Positions 1 through 8,208 of a stretch of DNA of 24,901 nt are shown one piece after another (position 1 is the first letter of the stretch; each line of letters opens with the position of its first letter). Under the pieces are notes generated by a model. It saw only the letters and a program-made list of their open reading frames with translations, was not told the DNA's origin and did not search any database. The translations under genes and the position numbers were made by a program. Source of the DNA: Planctomycetota bacterium. GTDB taxonomy: Bacteria > Planctomycetota > Planctomycetia > Planctomycetales > Planctomycetaceae. Location of the stretch: assembly GCA_003669575.1 (NCBI GenBank), contig QWOR01000241.1, forward strand, positions 1 to 24,901, written 5' to 3'.

Positions 1-750
1 AACAACGTGCTTCCGGCACGCATTGGTGAGATTGTCCGCGTACTGGTCTTCGCTCGCCGCACGGCACAGCCGATTGCTTCGGTGTTCACGACGGTGGCTC
101 TCGAACGCATTCTGGATACGTTGGCGATCCTATTGCTGCTGGGGGTGGGTTTGGTCAGCCTTCCGAATATGTCGGGTGACATGCGAAAGCCGGCGCTAGT
201 CGTCGGGGGAGTGGTCCTCCTGGGGGTAGTAGGAGCCGTCTGTTTCCTAATCTGGACGTCTACGTTTATCCGGTTGATCGACGGAGCGTTGTCGCTGCTG
301 CGAATTCCCACGTTGCTCCGCGAGAAGATTAGCCGAATCATGGAGACCGCCGCGAATGGGCTGTCGAGCTTGAAGTCCCCTCGCAAGCTGGTCGTCATCA
401 TCGGAGTCTCGCTGCTCCAGTGGATCCTGAACGGGACGATGATGTATATCTCGCTCCGCAGCTTTGGGGTCGAGGTGCCCTACATGGCATCGTGGGTGCT
501 GCTGGGAGTTGTTGCGCTCAGCGTCGCGATCCCCGCGGCGCCGGGATTCTTTGGAGTCGTGCAGGCGGGATTCACAAAGACGCTGCAGATTTTTCCCGTG
601 GCACAGCCAGCGGTCCTCGCGGCGTCGATCTATTACCATATGATGCAGTATATCCCGGTGACGCTGATTGGACTCATCTGGCTGAGTCGCTCAGGCTTCC
701 GCATGCATGAGGCCCGGAGTCCTCTGCCAGCTGATACTGCAACTCCCTGA
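1..750 (+). CDS. UPF0104 / lysylphosphatidylglycerol synthase TM-type membrane protein (5' truncated)
   Basis: The reading frame is open from the first base of the window, so the N-terminus is cut off and about 249 residues remain. The visible start carries LPARIGEIVRV, which matches the conserved P-x-R-x-GE-x-x-R signature of the UPF0104 / LPG_synthase_TM family (the MprF membrane-domain relatives). It is followed by an ER-hydrophobic stretch typical of the same family. At least four more strongly hydrophobic segments follow, and PGFFGVVQAG near residues 178-187 corresponds to the family's Gly-rich GxxGxxE/Q-type motif. Members are polytopic inner-membrane proteins, often next to glycosyltransferases, and are thought to move or modify lipids; the exact substrate cannot be told here. 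The stop lies 29 bases before proC, so cotranscription is likely. The family call is firm and the function is inferred. Confidence 0.85.
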   Translation, partial: NNVLPARIGEIVRVLVFARRTAQPIASVFTTVALERILDTLAILLLLGVGLVSLPNMSGDMRKPALVVGGVVLLGVVGAVCFLIWTSTFIRLIDGALSLLRIPTLLREKISRIMETAANGLSSLKSPRKLVVIIGVSLLQWILNGTMMYISLRSFGVEVPYMASWVLLGVVALSVAIPAAPGFFGVVQAGFTKTLQIFPVAQPAVLAASIYYHMMQYIPVTLIGLIWLSRSGFRMHEARSPLPADTATP

Positions 751-779
751 CTGATCGAACTACTGACTGAGACAGCGCA

Positions 780-1595
780 ATGTCCTCGACACATTCCATA
801 GGTTTCATTGGTGCGGGAAAGATGGCCACAGCCCTGGCCATTGGGTTCCTCAAGAGCCGTCTGACTGAGAGCAATAAGCTCATCGCCAGCGATGTCCACG
901 AGGGAGCCCGAGCCGCCTTCGAGACCTTGACCCAGGCCCGCACGACGGCCAGCAATCTCGAAGTCGCCAAAGCCAGCCGTGTGATCGTTCTAGCTGTGAA
1001 GCCACAGCAGATGGAGGGGATGCTGCACGAACTGGGCTCGGTTTTGACGCCCCAGCATCTGGTGATTTCCATCGCAGCGGGGGTCACGATCGCGAAGCTG
1101 TTGAAATGGCTTGACCGTGACGACGCCCGGATCGTGCGCGTGATGCCGAACACTCCGGCACTGGTGCAGGAGGGAGCCTCGGCCTTCAGTATGGGGGGCA
1201 AGGCGACACGCGAGGACGCCGCGTTGACACAGCAGCTGTTCGCTTCTGTCGGTGTGGCCGTAGAGACTTCGGAGTCGTTGCTCGATGCTGTGACCGGGTT
1301 GTCAGGCAGTGGTCCGGCGTATGCCTTCCAGATGATTGAGGCTCTGAGCGACGCCGGTGTGCGAGTCGGACTGCCACGAACTACTGCAACACAGCTGGCC
1401 GCGCAAACACTACTGGGAGCGGCCAAGATGGTCCTGGAAACGGGGGAGCATCCTGGTTCGCTGAAGGACGCCGTGACGAGTCCCGGAGGGACTACGATTG
1501 CCGGAATTCATGAACTGGAGAAGGGGGGGCTGCGTGCCACCCTCATGAATGCCGTCGTGGCCGCCACAGCCCGATCCGTCGAGTTGGGCCGCTAG
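780..1595 (+). CDS. proC: Pyrroline-5-carboxylate reductase
   Basis: This 271-residue cytoplasmic enzyme should catalyse the last step of proline synthesis, reducing 1-pyrroline-5-carboxylate with NAD(P)H. The N-terminal Rossmann motif IGFIGAGKMATALAIG lies at about residues 7-22. VRVMPNTPALVQEGASA follows at about 120-136. The C-terminal dimerisation and active-site region has LSGSGPAYAFQMIEALSDAG at about 172-191 and VTSPGGTTIAGIHELE at about 232-247, all family hallmarks. Length is normal. The ATG at 780 has little Shine-Dalgarno complementarity (only a weak GAGA), but it starts immediately before the cofactor-binding strand, so no other start fits better. It sits between the membrane protein and the rRNA methyltransferase on the same strand with short gaps, consistent with a housekeeping operon. 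Confidence 0.97.
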   Translation: MSSTHSIGFIGAGKMATALAIGFLKSRLTESNKLIASDVHEGARAAFETLTQARTTASNLEVAKASRVIVLAVKPQQMEGMLHELGSVLTPQHLVISIAAGVTIAKLLKWLDRDDARIVRVMPNTPALVQEGASAFSMGGKATREDAALTQQLFASVGVAVETSESLLDAVTGLSGSGPAYAFQMIEALSDAGVRVGLPRTTATQLAAQTLLGAAKMVLETGEHPGSLKDAVTSPGGTTIAGIHELEKGGLRATLMNAVVAATARSVELGR

Positions 1596-1648
1596 TTGTT
1601 CGTGTTCTCCGCTCAGGGGAGCGAGGCATTCAAGGGACATTGCAACTC

Positions 1649-2443
1649 ATGGTGGGCCGCAATCGACGCACGAAAAAGGCCTCGGCCAAAGCCCCACTGA
1701 TGGGCAACCACCAGAAGTGCTGGCTCTGGGGGCGGCACTCGGTCATGGAGTTGTTGCGGACCGACCGCTGGCAGCCGCTGGAACTCGGGATCAGTCACGC
1801 TCTTCCCGAGTCGTTCGCCGAAGAAGTGAACCAGTGGGCCGTGCAGCACAACTGTCCGCTCGAGGTCTGGAGCGATCACGACATCGAGACTCGCTGCCAC
1901 GCGAGTGATCACCAGGGGCTGATCGCCCGCATGCCGGAGTTCCCGTACCTCGCCGTGGATGAAGGCATCGGCGCGATGCCAGCCAATGCCTGGTGTACGT
2001 TGCTGGACAGGATTCAGGATCCCTTCAACTTTGGGGCGATCCTGCGCTCGGCGGAGGTACTGGGCGCGAGTGCGGCCTTCATCGGAAATGAACAACAGTG
2101 CGGGGTGACCGCTCAAGTGGTTCGCAGTTCTGTCGGCGCAGTTCTGCACCTGCCACTCGCACGGGGTGAGAGCGTCTGCGACATCGCTCGTTCTCTGCAG
2201 GCTCAAGGAGTGCAGCTGTGTGCGGCCAGTGAGAAAGCCACACTTGCCCCCAGCGAAATTGACCTGCGCCGACCGACTTGCCTAGTGATTGGAAATGAAG
2301 GGCGGGGGATTTCCTCGCCGCTCCTGGCGATGTGCGACCAGATGATCGCCATCCCGCAGGTTGGCCAAGTGGGCTCCCTCAATGCCGCTGTCGCGGCGGG
2401 GATTCTCTTCTACGAAGCAGGGCGACAACGCCGAGGCCAATAA
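1649..2443 (+). CDS. TrmH/SpoU-family RNA 2'-O-methyltransferase, RlmB-like
   Basis: A 264-residue SPOUT methyltransferase that uses S-adenosylmethionine. An N-terminal substrate-binding domain begins with GRHSVMELLR at about residue 28 and ends with ASDHQGLIARM, as in RlmB, which methylates G2251 of 23S rRNA. The three SpoU motifs are all present: QDPFNFGAILRSAE near 122 (the conserved Asn and Arg are kept), LVIGNEGRGIS near 212, and SLNAAVAAGILFYEA near 243 (Ser-Leu-Asn kept). The catalytic trefoil-knot elements are therefore complete. The frame is also open from a TTG at 1640; I chose the ATG at 1649 because CAAGGGA at 1631-1637 is better spaced from it. Substrate assignment (RlmB versus another TrmH paralogue) is by overall architecture only. 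It is convergent with the next gene, only 7 bases away. Confidence 0.92.
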   Translation: MVGRNRRTKKASAKAPLMGNHQKCWLWGRHSVMELLRTDRWQPLELGISHALPESFAEEVNQWAVQHNCPLEVWSDHDIETRCHASDHQGLIARMPEFPYLAVDEGIGAMPANAWCTLLDRIQDPFNFGAILRSAEVLGASAAFIGNEQQCGVTAQVVRSSVGAVLHLPLARGESVCDIARSLQAQGVQLCAASEKATLAPSEIDLRRPTCLVIGNEGRGISSPLLAMCDQMIAIPQVGQVGSLNAAVAAGILFYEAGRQRRGQ

Positions 2444-2450
2444 GGTTGCA

Positions 2451-3845
2451 TCAGTCTTCCGACTTCTTCGGCACACGACGACGTGATCGACTCTTTTGCG
2501 TTTGATCGCTCGGTTCAGCTTTGTCCGATGCTTCTGCTTCGTCATCCTTATTCTTGGACTTCATCGCTGGAGCAGCGTCCGGGTCGCCCCTTAGACGAAA
2601 TCCCATGAGTGGCCCGCCGCCGGATTCGGCGCTTGAAGGGGCATCTCCCTCTTCGTCATCGTCTTTCGATTTCTTCTTGCTCTTCTTCGGCTGCATCGAC
2701 TTGCCAGGCGTGGCCGCGTCAGGGTCTGCATCCGGCGTAGTCTTAGCCTTCATCTCATCTGCGTCACCATCCGCTACTTCCTTGGGATCCATTCTCTGGT
2801 CAGGATCGACCTTTTTCGACGCATTAGATGCTTTCTTGGCCGCAGCTGCCTCGCGGGCTTTTTGGCGTTCCAGTCTCATCGTCAGGCCCGCCAAGCCTTC
2901 GGGAATATCATCATCGTTCTCTGGAATCGCCTCCTCCTCTTCGTCTTCAGCCGATTCCATTGCTGCGTTCTCTTCGCCCTCAGCTGGCTCCTCTTTCATT
3001 TCTGGTGAAGAGGCTGGAGCCGCCGGAGCCGCGTTGCCATCGCCGAGTCCCTGCTCTTCGAGCTCTTCCAGTCGCTTCCGTTCCTGCCTGGAGAGTTTGC
3101 GAGCGGGTTTCTCTGGGGCCGAGTCAGGATCTGTCTCCTCCCCGGGCTTTGCCATCTCCGCCTTGTTCGCTGCCGGTACGGCATCGGGATCGACTTCGGC
3201 AGCGGGCTGTGTCGCAGCTGGGGTTCCTTCCTGCATCGCTGCTTCGATATCGGTATTGTGTTTGTCAGCGAGGGTATTGGCCTTCGATTTCGATTTCTCG
3301 CCCGCGCTGATCACCATGCCGGGGTAGGCCAGGACATCGACCGCCTTATCACCGAACTTGGGCTTCTCTACCGCAGCGTCGTTTGCTTCCTGGGGCTTGT
3401 CGCCTGCCTCGGCATTCGCCGGAGGCTGATCTGCCGCAACTGCAGACGCCCCATCGCTACTACCGCCAAACATCGTTATTGCGCCATAGACCAAACCACC
3501 GAGCAGCCCCAGTCCAAGGACCACTCCGCCGCCAATCATGGCGATCGGGGCGAACCCGCCGCCACTCTTGGATTTCTTTTTCTTGCCCTTGGACGCCTTG
3601 GATTCACCTTTGGGCTTGGCTTTTGAGGGGGGGGCATCGAACCCCTCTTCCGCGTCGCCGTCCTCCGATTCCATCGCGCCGAAATCGTTGTCATCGTTCG
3701 CGAGGAACTCATCTTCTGGAGGCTGTTCAACCACGAATGGCTTTTTGCATTTGGGGCAAGGTACCTTCTTGCCAACAAACGTATTGTTCTTCAGCTTCAG
3801 CGTGGCGGCGCAGTGCGGACACGAAATGGCTAATTGTGTCGACAT
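2451..3845 (-). CDS. Zinc-ribbon, single-TM protein with long acidic low-complexity tail
   Basis: This 464-residue protein has no recognised enzymatic domain. Residues 9-33 form a small zinc ribbon of the MJ0042 type (CPHC, then CPKC 18 residues later). A charged linker is followed by a basic KGKKKKSKS stretch and one hydrophobic segment at about 98-126 (PIAMIGGGVVLGLGLLGG). The remaining roughly 335 residues are Glu/Asp/Lys/Ala/Pro-rich and contain scattered DPDA or DPDS motifs, so they are probably disordered. The positive residues before the helix suggest the zinc ribbon is cytoplasmic and the tail is outside. Proteins with an N-terminal MJ0042 ribbon, one helix and a long variable tail are common in planctomycetes, with unknown roles. 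The ATG at 3845 precedes the ribbon directly and has no clear Shine-Dalgarno sequence. The ORF reads cleanly, which argues for a real gene despite low complexity. Confidence 0.8.
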   Translation of the reverse strand: MSTQLAISCPHCAATLKLKNNTFVGKKVPCPKCKKPFVVEQPPEDEFLANDDNDFGAMESEDGDAEEGFDAPPSKAKPKGESKASKGKKKKSKSGGGFAPIAMIGGGVVLGLGLLGGLVYGAITMFGGSSDGASAVAADQPPANAEAGDKPQEANDAAVEKPKFGDKAVDVLAYPGMVISAGEKSKSKANTLADKHNTDIEAAMQEGTPAATQPAAEVDPDAVPAANKAEMAKPGEETDPDSAPEKPARKLSRQERKRLEELEEQGLGDGNAAPAAPASSPEMKEEPAEGEENAAMESAEDEEEEAIPENDDDIPEGLAGLTMRLERQKAREAAAAKKASNASKKVDPDQRMDPKEVADGDADEMKAKTTPDADPDAATPGKSMQPKKSKKKSKDDDEEGDAPSSAESGGGPLMGFRLRGDPDAAPAMKSKNKDDEAEASDKAEPSDQTQKSRSRRRVPKKSED

Positions 3846-4026
3846 TCAGTGAACCCAAGTGGACGGTCCGGATACTCTTAAGTATTCACGATACCCACGC
3901 ACTCTTCGGCTGTAAACCGCATTTGCCCAGTGATTGATTCGTTACCAGGAATTGGTTTTCAGTAGCATCACGAGCATCACGACCGCCAACGACTGGCGAA
4001 TCTGCAACATAGGAAGCCGCCGAATT

Positions 4027-5367
4027 TTAGATCAATTCCGGCATCGCGTGGTACGCGTTCTGGTCCACGAGGAAGCGTGGCCGTCCCGCCAGGTCGTTCA
4101 CCGTCTGCTGATCGACGTTGATTCCCTGGGCCTTGTAGAGGGTGGCGAAGACTTCCTGGAAATGGACCGGACGCTCTGACGGTTGTTCGCCGAGGCGATT
4201 CGTGGCCCCGATGACCTGTCCAGTCCGCAGCCCGCCACCCGCCAGCATCGCACAAGAGACCTGCGGCCAGTGGTCGCGACCTGCACTGGAGTTGATCTTG
4301 GGAGTACGTCCGAACTCACCCCAGACAATCACGGTCACATCCTTGAGCATGCCGCGCTGATCGAGATCCTCGATCAACGCACTCACCGCCTGGTCGAGCA
4401 TGGGCATTTCGGTACGGGCCTGGCCAAAGTTGTCGCCATGCCAGTCCCAGCGGCTGAATGACAGACTGACACAGCGCACGCCTGCTTCAATGAGACGGCG
4501 AGCTGTCAGGAAGTTGTCGAGCAGACGTGGTCCGCCGTCGTCCTTGAGCTGGTTCACCCCGCGACCATAGCGGTCTCGCACGGCGACCGGTTCCTTTTCA
4601 ATGTCGAGGGCGTCGGCCAGTCGGCTGCTGGTCAGGATGCCGAAGGCCTGCTTCGTGAAGGAGTCAACGCCGTCCATCATGCCCGACCTGTCGACATCAC
4701 GGCGGAACCGGTCGAACTCCGTCAGCATTCCCTTGCGGTCGGCAAAACGCTCCAGTGAGATCCCCTGCAGGACCATATCGTCGCGACCCTCCCCGTGCGG
4801 ACTGAATGGGGCGTGCCCCACTCCGAGGAATCCGGGGCTGCCATTATCGGCCCACGGCATGTGACCCATCTTGGGCGAGAGGCCGACGTAGGCTGGGACC
4901 GATGGGTCGCGCGAGCCGTGCAGCTTCGACAGCACTGACCCCATGGCGGGCCAGCCACCGGCGGGCTGGTTGCGGTTGTGCTGCCCCGTGAGGCACTGAA
5001 AGGCATAGTGATTGCCAGTGGCCCCTACGATCGTGCGGATGAAGACGGATTTATCGGCGACTTTGGCAATGCGGGGGAAGAGTTCGCCGATCTCGATGCC
5101 AGGGACGTTGGTCTGGATGGGAGTGAATTCCCCGCGGATTTCGGCGGGGGCATCCATCTTGATGTCCCACATATCCTGATGCGGAGGTCCCCCGGGCAGG
5201 AAGACCATAATGATCCCCTTGCCATTCCCGTTCACGCCCGCAGCTTGTTCAGCTTGAAGAACTTGCGGCAAGGACATGCCACCCAGTGCCAGTCCTCCGA
5301 TCTGGAGGAACGAGCGCCGGGTCAACCCGTCGCACAGCCCGAATGACTTGCCTTGAATTCGCAGCAT
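4027..5367 (-). CDS. DUF1501 family protein with Tat signal peptide
   Basis: A 446-residue exported protein of the DUF1501 family, which belongs to the alkaline-phosphatase/sulfatase-like fold and is greatly expanded in planctomycetes. Residues 16-22 (TRRSFLQ) followed by a Gly/Ala/Leu-rich stretch form a classic twin-arginine signal, so the protein is likely folded before export. Family features include MVFLPGGPPHQDMWDIK near residues 54-70, the VWGEFGRTPKIN segment near 350, and GRDHWPQVSCAMLAGGG just after it. Length is normal for the family. AGGAGA at 5375-5380 (minus strand) gives a good ribosome site for the ATG at 5367. DUF1501 genes usually sit beside DUF1549/DUF1553 genes; here the nearest such gene is 11 kb away. 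The biochemical activity of the family is not established. Confidence 0.95.
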   Translation of the reverse strand: MLRIQGKSFGLCDGLTRRSFLQIGGLALGGMSLPQVLQAEQAAGVNGNGKGIIMVFLPGGPPHQDMWDIKMDAPAEIRGEFTPIQTNVPGIEIGELFPRIAKVADKSVFIRTIVGATGNHYAFQCLTGQHNRNQPAGGWPAMGSVLSKLHGSRDPSVPAYVGLSPKMGHMPWADNGSPGFLGVGHAPFSPHGEGRDDMVLQGISLERFADRKGMLTEFDRFRRDVDRSGMMDGVDSFTKQAFGILTSSRLADALDIEKEPVAVRDRYGRGVNQLKDDGGPRLLDNFLTARRLIEAGVRCVSLSFSRWDWHGDNFGQARTEMPMLDQAVSALIEDLDQRGMLKDVTVIVWGEFGRTPKINSSAGRDHWPQVSCAMLAGGGLRTGQVIGATNRLGEQPSERPVHFQEVFATLYKAQGINVDQQTVNDLAGRPRFLVDQNAYHAMPELI

Positions 5368-5538
5368 GGCCGATTCTCCTCTGTCTCAATGGTCTCTTCG
5401 GCCGATTCCTGGCTCACATATAAGAGTATTTCCATGCATGCGGGTCGGTCAAGCTGCATCGACACTCTGAAGGCATTTCCTCCGAGATTCCCGACGCACA
5501 GAATCGGGCTTTCGGGGGGCCCATGAGCGTTTCTATCA

Positions 5539-5799
5539 CTAACCACCGATGTCAGCGGAGAGCAAAAGCACCCGATCGTCCGGACAAATCGGGTATTGCG
5601 GATCATTCGTAAATTGCCGCTCATTCACACAAACGATCAACCCCTCGGGCATCAATTCGCCCGGTCGACAACGAGCCAAAAAACTGGGGCACTGTGCTGC
5701 AATGTCACCGAGGATCAGCTCCAGTGTTTCCCCTGCGCATTCTAATCGAGAGCAGCCAGCGTAACGCTGAGCCAGCCCAAGCAGTTCGACATGGGGCAT
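5539..5799 (-). CDS. MoaD/ThiS-family ubiquitin-like sulfur-carrier protein
   Basis: An 86-residue protein that ends exactly in Gly-Gly (VLLLSADIGG). That terminus is the defining feature of beta-grasp sulfur carriers, which are activated by an E1-like enzyme and thiocarboxylated. The internal pattern also fits: hydrophobic GLIVCVNERQF, the strand that in MoaD reads like VAVNGE, then PICPDDRVLLLSA, which corresponds to L-x-DGDEV-x-L-x-PP-x-GG. The start at 5799 is supported by a strong GAGGTGA at 5804-5810. MoaD supplies sulfur for molybdopterin and ThiS for thiazole; relatives serve cysteine, tRNA or siderophore chemistry. No MoaE, ThiG or MoeB/ThiF gene is in the window, so the pathway cannot be assigned. 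The four cysteines in such a small carrier are unusual. Confidence 0.8.
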   Translation of the reverse strand: MPHVELLGLAQRYAGCSRLECAGETLELILGDIAAQCPSFLARCRPGELMPEGLIVCVNERQFTNDPQYPICPDDRVLLLSADIGG

Positions 5800-5880
5800 C
5801 GCGTCACCTCAAGTTGTCTGCGGATGCGGACTGACAGGCAGTCGTAGCAGGTTAGAGCGGGACCATTCTTCGCCAATGCA

Positions 5881-5911
5881 ACACGGCCAGGACACATTGT
5901 CCTGGCCGTGT
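5881..5911 (-). terminator. Perfect 14-bp hairpin, probable transcript end
   Basis: Positions 5881-5894 and 5898-5911 are exact reverse complements with a three-base loop, giving a GC-rich 14-bp stem. It begins 46 bases downstream of the stop of the minus-strand gene at 5958-7676 and precedes the MoaD-like gene. There is no run of T after the stem on either strand, so it is not a textbook intrinsic terminator. It may instead act as an RNA 3'-end stabiliser or a U-less terminator. Confidence 0.6.
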
Positions 5912-5957
5912 GAGATCATACAAGGCTGTCGATTGACGACAGCTGAAGAGTCAGTGA

Positions 5958-7676
5958 CTACTCGTCCCGCAACTCATCACCTGCCTGGGCCAGGATCTGA
6001 GAGGCGACGTGTGCCGGGCTATAGCCCGTGGGCAGCTTGACCATCGGCTTCGAGGCGTTGGTACAGAGACGTTGTACGCTCTTGAGCGGAACGCCTACAC
6101 CCCGCACGCCCACCAGCACAACTGCTGGATCGGCTTCTTCGAGTTCTTCCTCCAGACGGTCGAGGGATTCATCATCCCGCATCGCGATCCAGGTCAGACC
6201 TGACAGGCCGAAACCATCGATGAGTGCCTCAGCCACGTCGGCCCGACGCTCACCACCAGCGAACACGACCTTACGTCCCTTGAGCAGCTTGCGAACGTCG
6301 AGGACATCTGGCTCAGGCCACGACTCGTCGCTGACGGCCTCTTCCTCTTCTTCCTCGTACTCGTCTTCCTCTGCTTCCGGTTCGACTACAGCTGCGCGGC
6401 TGCGGCTGCTGCCAGCGCTGGCCGAGCGGCGGGTCGAGCGAGCCGGAGGAGCGACATCGACCTCATCGTCGCTGTCGTCATCCTGGTCCTCGTCGTCGTC
6501 TCCCATCAGCTCATCGCCGAGGTCGTCGTCAGCGAGGTCTTCCTTGTCTTCTTCCTCGTCGATTTCGGGGAAACCTCCCGCGTCGACGCGACGTTCGATT
6601 TCCTCCAGAACGCGCTCGAATCCGGGGTGATCCTCTATGATCGGAGCCGATTCCAGAACCGACTCGAACAGGTTGTACAGCTCGCGGCTGGTGGGAGCGA
6701 CACCGAGTTTGAGCAGGCTTTCGACGCTCTCGGCGACTTCACGCCACTGCTCGTCACCTTCGTCCTCGCTCTCGATATTCTTGATCTCGTCGAGGAGTCC
6801 CTGCAACTTGCTGAAGAGCTGAGCACGTTCCTTGCTGCGTTCTTCGCTGTTGAGGCTCTCCGACTCGAGAGCTCCAATGCGGGACTGCAGGTCGGCCCAG
6901 CGGCCTGGATCAGCGGGGTCGTCCAGACGCATATGACGCTTGATCAGGATATGCTCCCGGGCAGCCACTCCACGCAACCAGCGGAAGACAGCGTTCTGGT
7001 CGAAATCCCAGTAATCGTTGACCTGCGAAACACCCATGCGGACAGCCGACTGAGCCTCAGCCAGCAAATCGAGCGCCTGTTCAAAGACCAGACGATCGCG
7101 ACCTTCGTCCGAGAGCAAGCGGCGAGCCAGCGAAGTCGCAGCTGCCATATTCTCAAAGCACTCGGCGAGGTCTTCGAGCAGTCGTGTATTCTCTGGTGGA
7201 CGCCACTGGGACGAGAGCATCCACAAGTAACAATCAGGCAACTCCTTCGCGCGACGAATCAGTTCACGATCGACGGGCGAGATTTCGACCTGATAATCGG
7301 CCCGCTTGGCCAGCAGGGCCTGACGGTCGATGGCCCACAAAAGCGACTCTCGCTTGAGCCGGCAACGTGTCTCAATCATCGGGAGGTCGTCGTCCGTGAT
7401 CGGCATCGCGCCGCCGCGTCCGGGCGTCCGTCCGCCCATGGCAGATCCGCTGTCGAGATCCTCACGAAAATCGCGAGAACGGGACGAAAGAACGGGCTCG
7501 GGTTCGCGAACTTCTTCACGCGATGAGGAACCTCGGATCGGTGCTCCCCCCTTGGTGAGCTCCAGCAAGCAAGCTGCGAGAGCCCGCAACTCAGACTTGA
7601 GTTCCATATCTTCTTGGGAGTCTCGAACCAGCTTCTCGGTCAATTTTGTGAGCAAACGATTCAGTTCAAACTGCAT
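5958..7676 (-). CDS. Uncharacterised 572-residue acidic protein with possible DUF2325-like C-terminus
   Basis: No firm family is recognised. The N-terminus (residues 1-45) is helical and charged. It is followed by a disordered Ser/Arg/Gly-rich stretch with GGRTPGRGG, and a helical middle (about 100-370) rich in Leu, Glu and Arg. Next comes a very acidic linker (about 373-460) with runs such as DDDEDQDDDSDDEVD and EEDEYEEEEEEA. The last roughly 105 residues form a compact alternating alpha/beta region, starting GRKVVFAGGERRADVAEAL and ending PVKL-like strand/turn text around MVKLPTGYSPAHVASQIL. The GG-containing first strand and a following Asp/Glu-rich helix resemble the DUF2325 Rossmann-like domain, but that is inference. 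AAGGT upstream of the ATG at 7676 serves as the ribosome site. There is no signal peptide, so it is probably cytoplasmic. It is divergent from the pseudopilin gene. Confidence 0.75.
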   Translation of the reverse strand: MQFELNRLLTKLTEKLVRDSQEDMELKSELRALAACLLELTKGGAPIRGSSSREEVREPEPVLSSRSRDFREDLDSGSAMGGRTPGRGGAMPITDDDLPMIETRCRLKRESLLWAIDRQALLAKRADYQVEISPVDRELIRRAKELPDCYLWMLSSQWRPPENTRLLEDLAECFENMAAATSLARRLLSDEGRDRLVFEQALDLLAEAQSAVRMGVSQVNDYWDFDQNAVFRWLRGVAAREHILIKRHMRLDDPADPGRWADLQSRIGALESESLNSEERSKERAQLFSKLQGLLDEIKNIESEDEGDEQWREVAESVESLLKLGVAPTSRELYNLFESVLESAPIIEDHPGFERVLEEIERRVDAGGFPEIDEEEDKEDLADDDLGDELMGDDDEDQDDDSDDEVDVAPPARSTRRSASAGSSRSRAAVVEPEAEEDEYEEEEEEAVSDESWPEPDVLDVRKLLKGRKVVFAGGERRADVAEALIDGFGLSGLTWIAMRDDESLDRLEEELEEADPAVVLVGVRGVGVPLKSVQRLCTNASKPMVKLPTGYSPAHVASQILAQAGDELRDE

Positions 7677-8208
7677 TCGGATTTACCTTTTGGGCCCTTC
7701 TTCAACTGGGAGTTTCAGCGCAAAACTTGGGGAGGCGAAATCTTCCGAAGTACGGAAAAATTGAAGACACAAACAGTTACAACAACAGTCTCTGAGGCTA
7801 GATCCTGGTTTTAGTTGAAGTGTCCTGTGGCACCCTCAAAAAGAAGAAGCCACTAATTCTGAGAACGCCGCCCCGTCCATGCGATGTCATTCCCAACTGG
7901 GGGTACTATACCCAAGCATATGGTGACATGCACTCGTTTTTTTCGTTAAATTCAAGAAGTCTCATAGAAGCAAAAACGCATTCCCATCTGTGCGATAATG
8001 CTCGCCCGTCCAAAATGAATTCACGAATCGACAGGCAATTTCTCGCCCACAAGTCGACACCCTGTTAACGTATCCGTACATGAAGAGGGGTCGGTCCGGA
8101 TGCTGACCAGTCGATCGTATTTTCCGAATGAGTCGCAATGCTTAGGTTGGATGATTCCAGTCGGATGAGTCCCATGCATTGCGAAACCCTGATCTTGGAA
8201 GCTAAGTC
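7677..8208. other. Divergent intergenic region, 532 bases
   Basis: This gap lies between two divergent genes and must carry both of their promoters. By eye it is more AT-rich than the flanking genes, with a TTTTTTTCG run near 7937-7945. The reading frames inside it have no family resemblance and atypical codon use, so I call none. No convincing -35/-10 pair was found; GATAAT at 7994-7999 is a possible isolated -10. The right-hand end holds the inverted repeat reported separately. Confidence 0.6.
8133..8184 (+). promoter_or_regulatory. 9-bp inverted repeat in the pseudopilin gene leader
   Basis: Positions 8133-8141 (TCGCAATGC) and 8176-8184 (GCATTGCGA) are exact reverse complements. The 34-base interior contains a small TGGA/TCCA hairpin at 8148-8159 and two copies of GGATGA. 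The element ends 24 bases before the ATG at 8209, upstream of the GGAAG ribosome site, so it could be an RNA leader structure or a protein operator. The arrangement is directly visible; its function is unknown. Confidence 0.4.

Noticed and set aside
2521..3327. 268-residue Ser-rich frame antisense to the acidic zinc-ribbon protein
   Set aside because: Poly-Ser arises from the reverse complement of Glu/Asp/Ala-rich codons. The opposite strand has the zinc ribbon and membrane helix.
7820..8068. 82-residue frame in the divergent intergenic region
   Set aside because: It has mixed composition, no ribosome site, no family likeness, and lies where promoters are expected.
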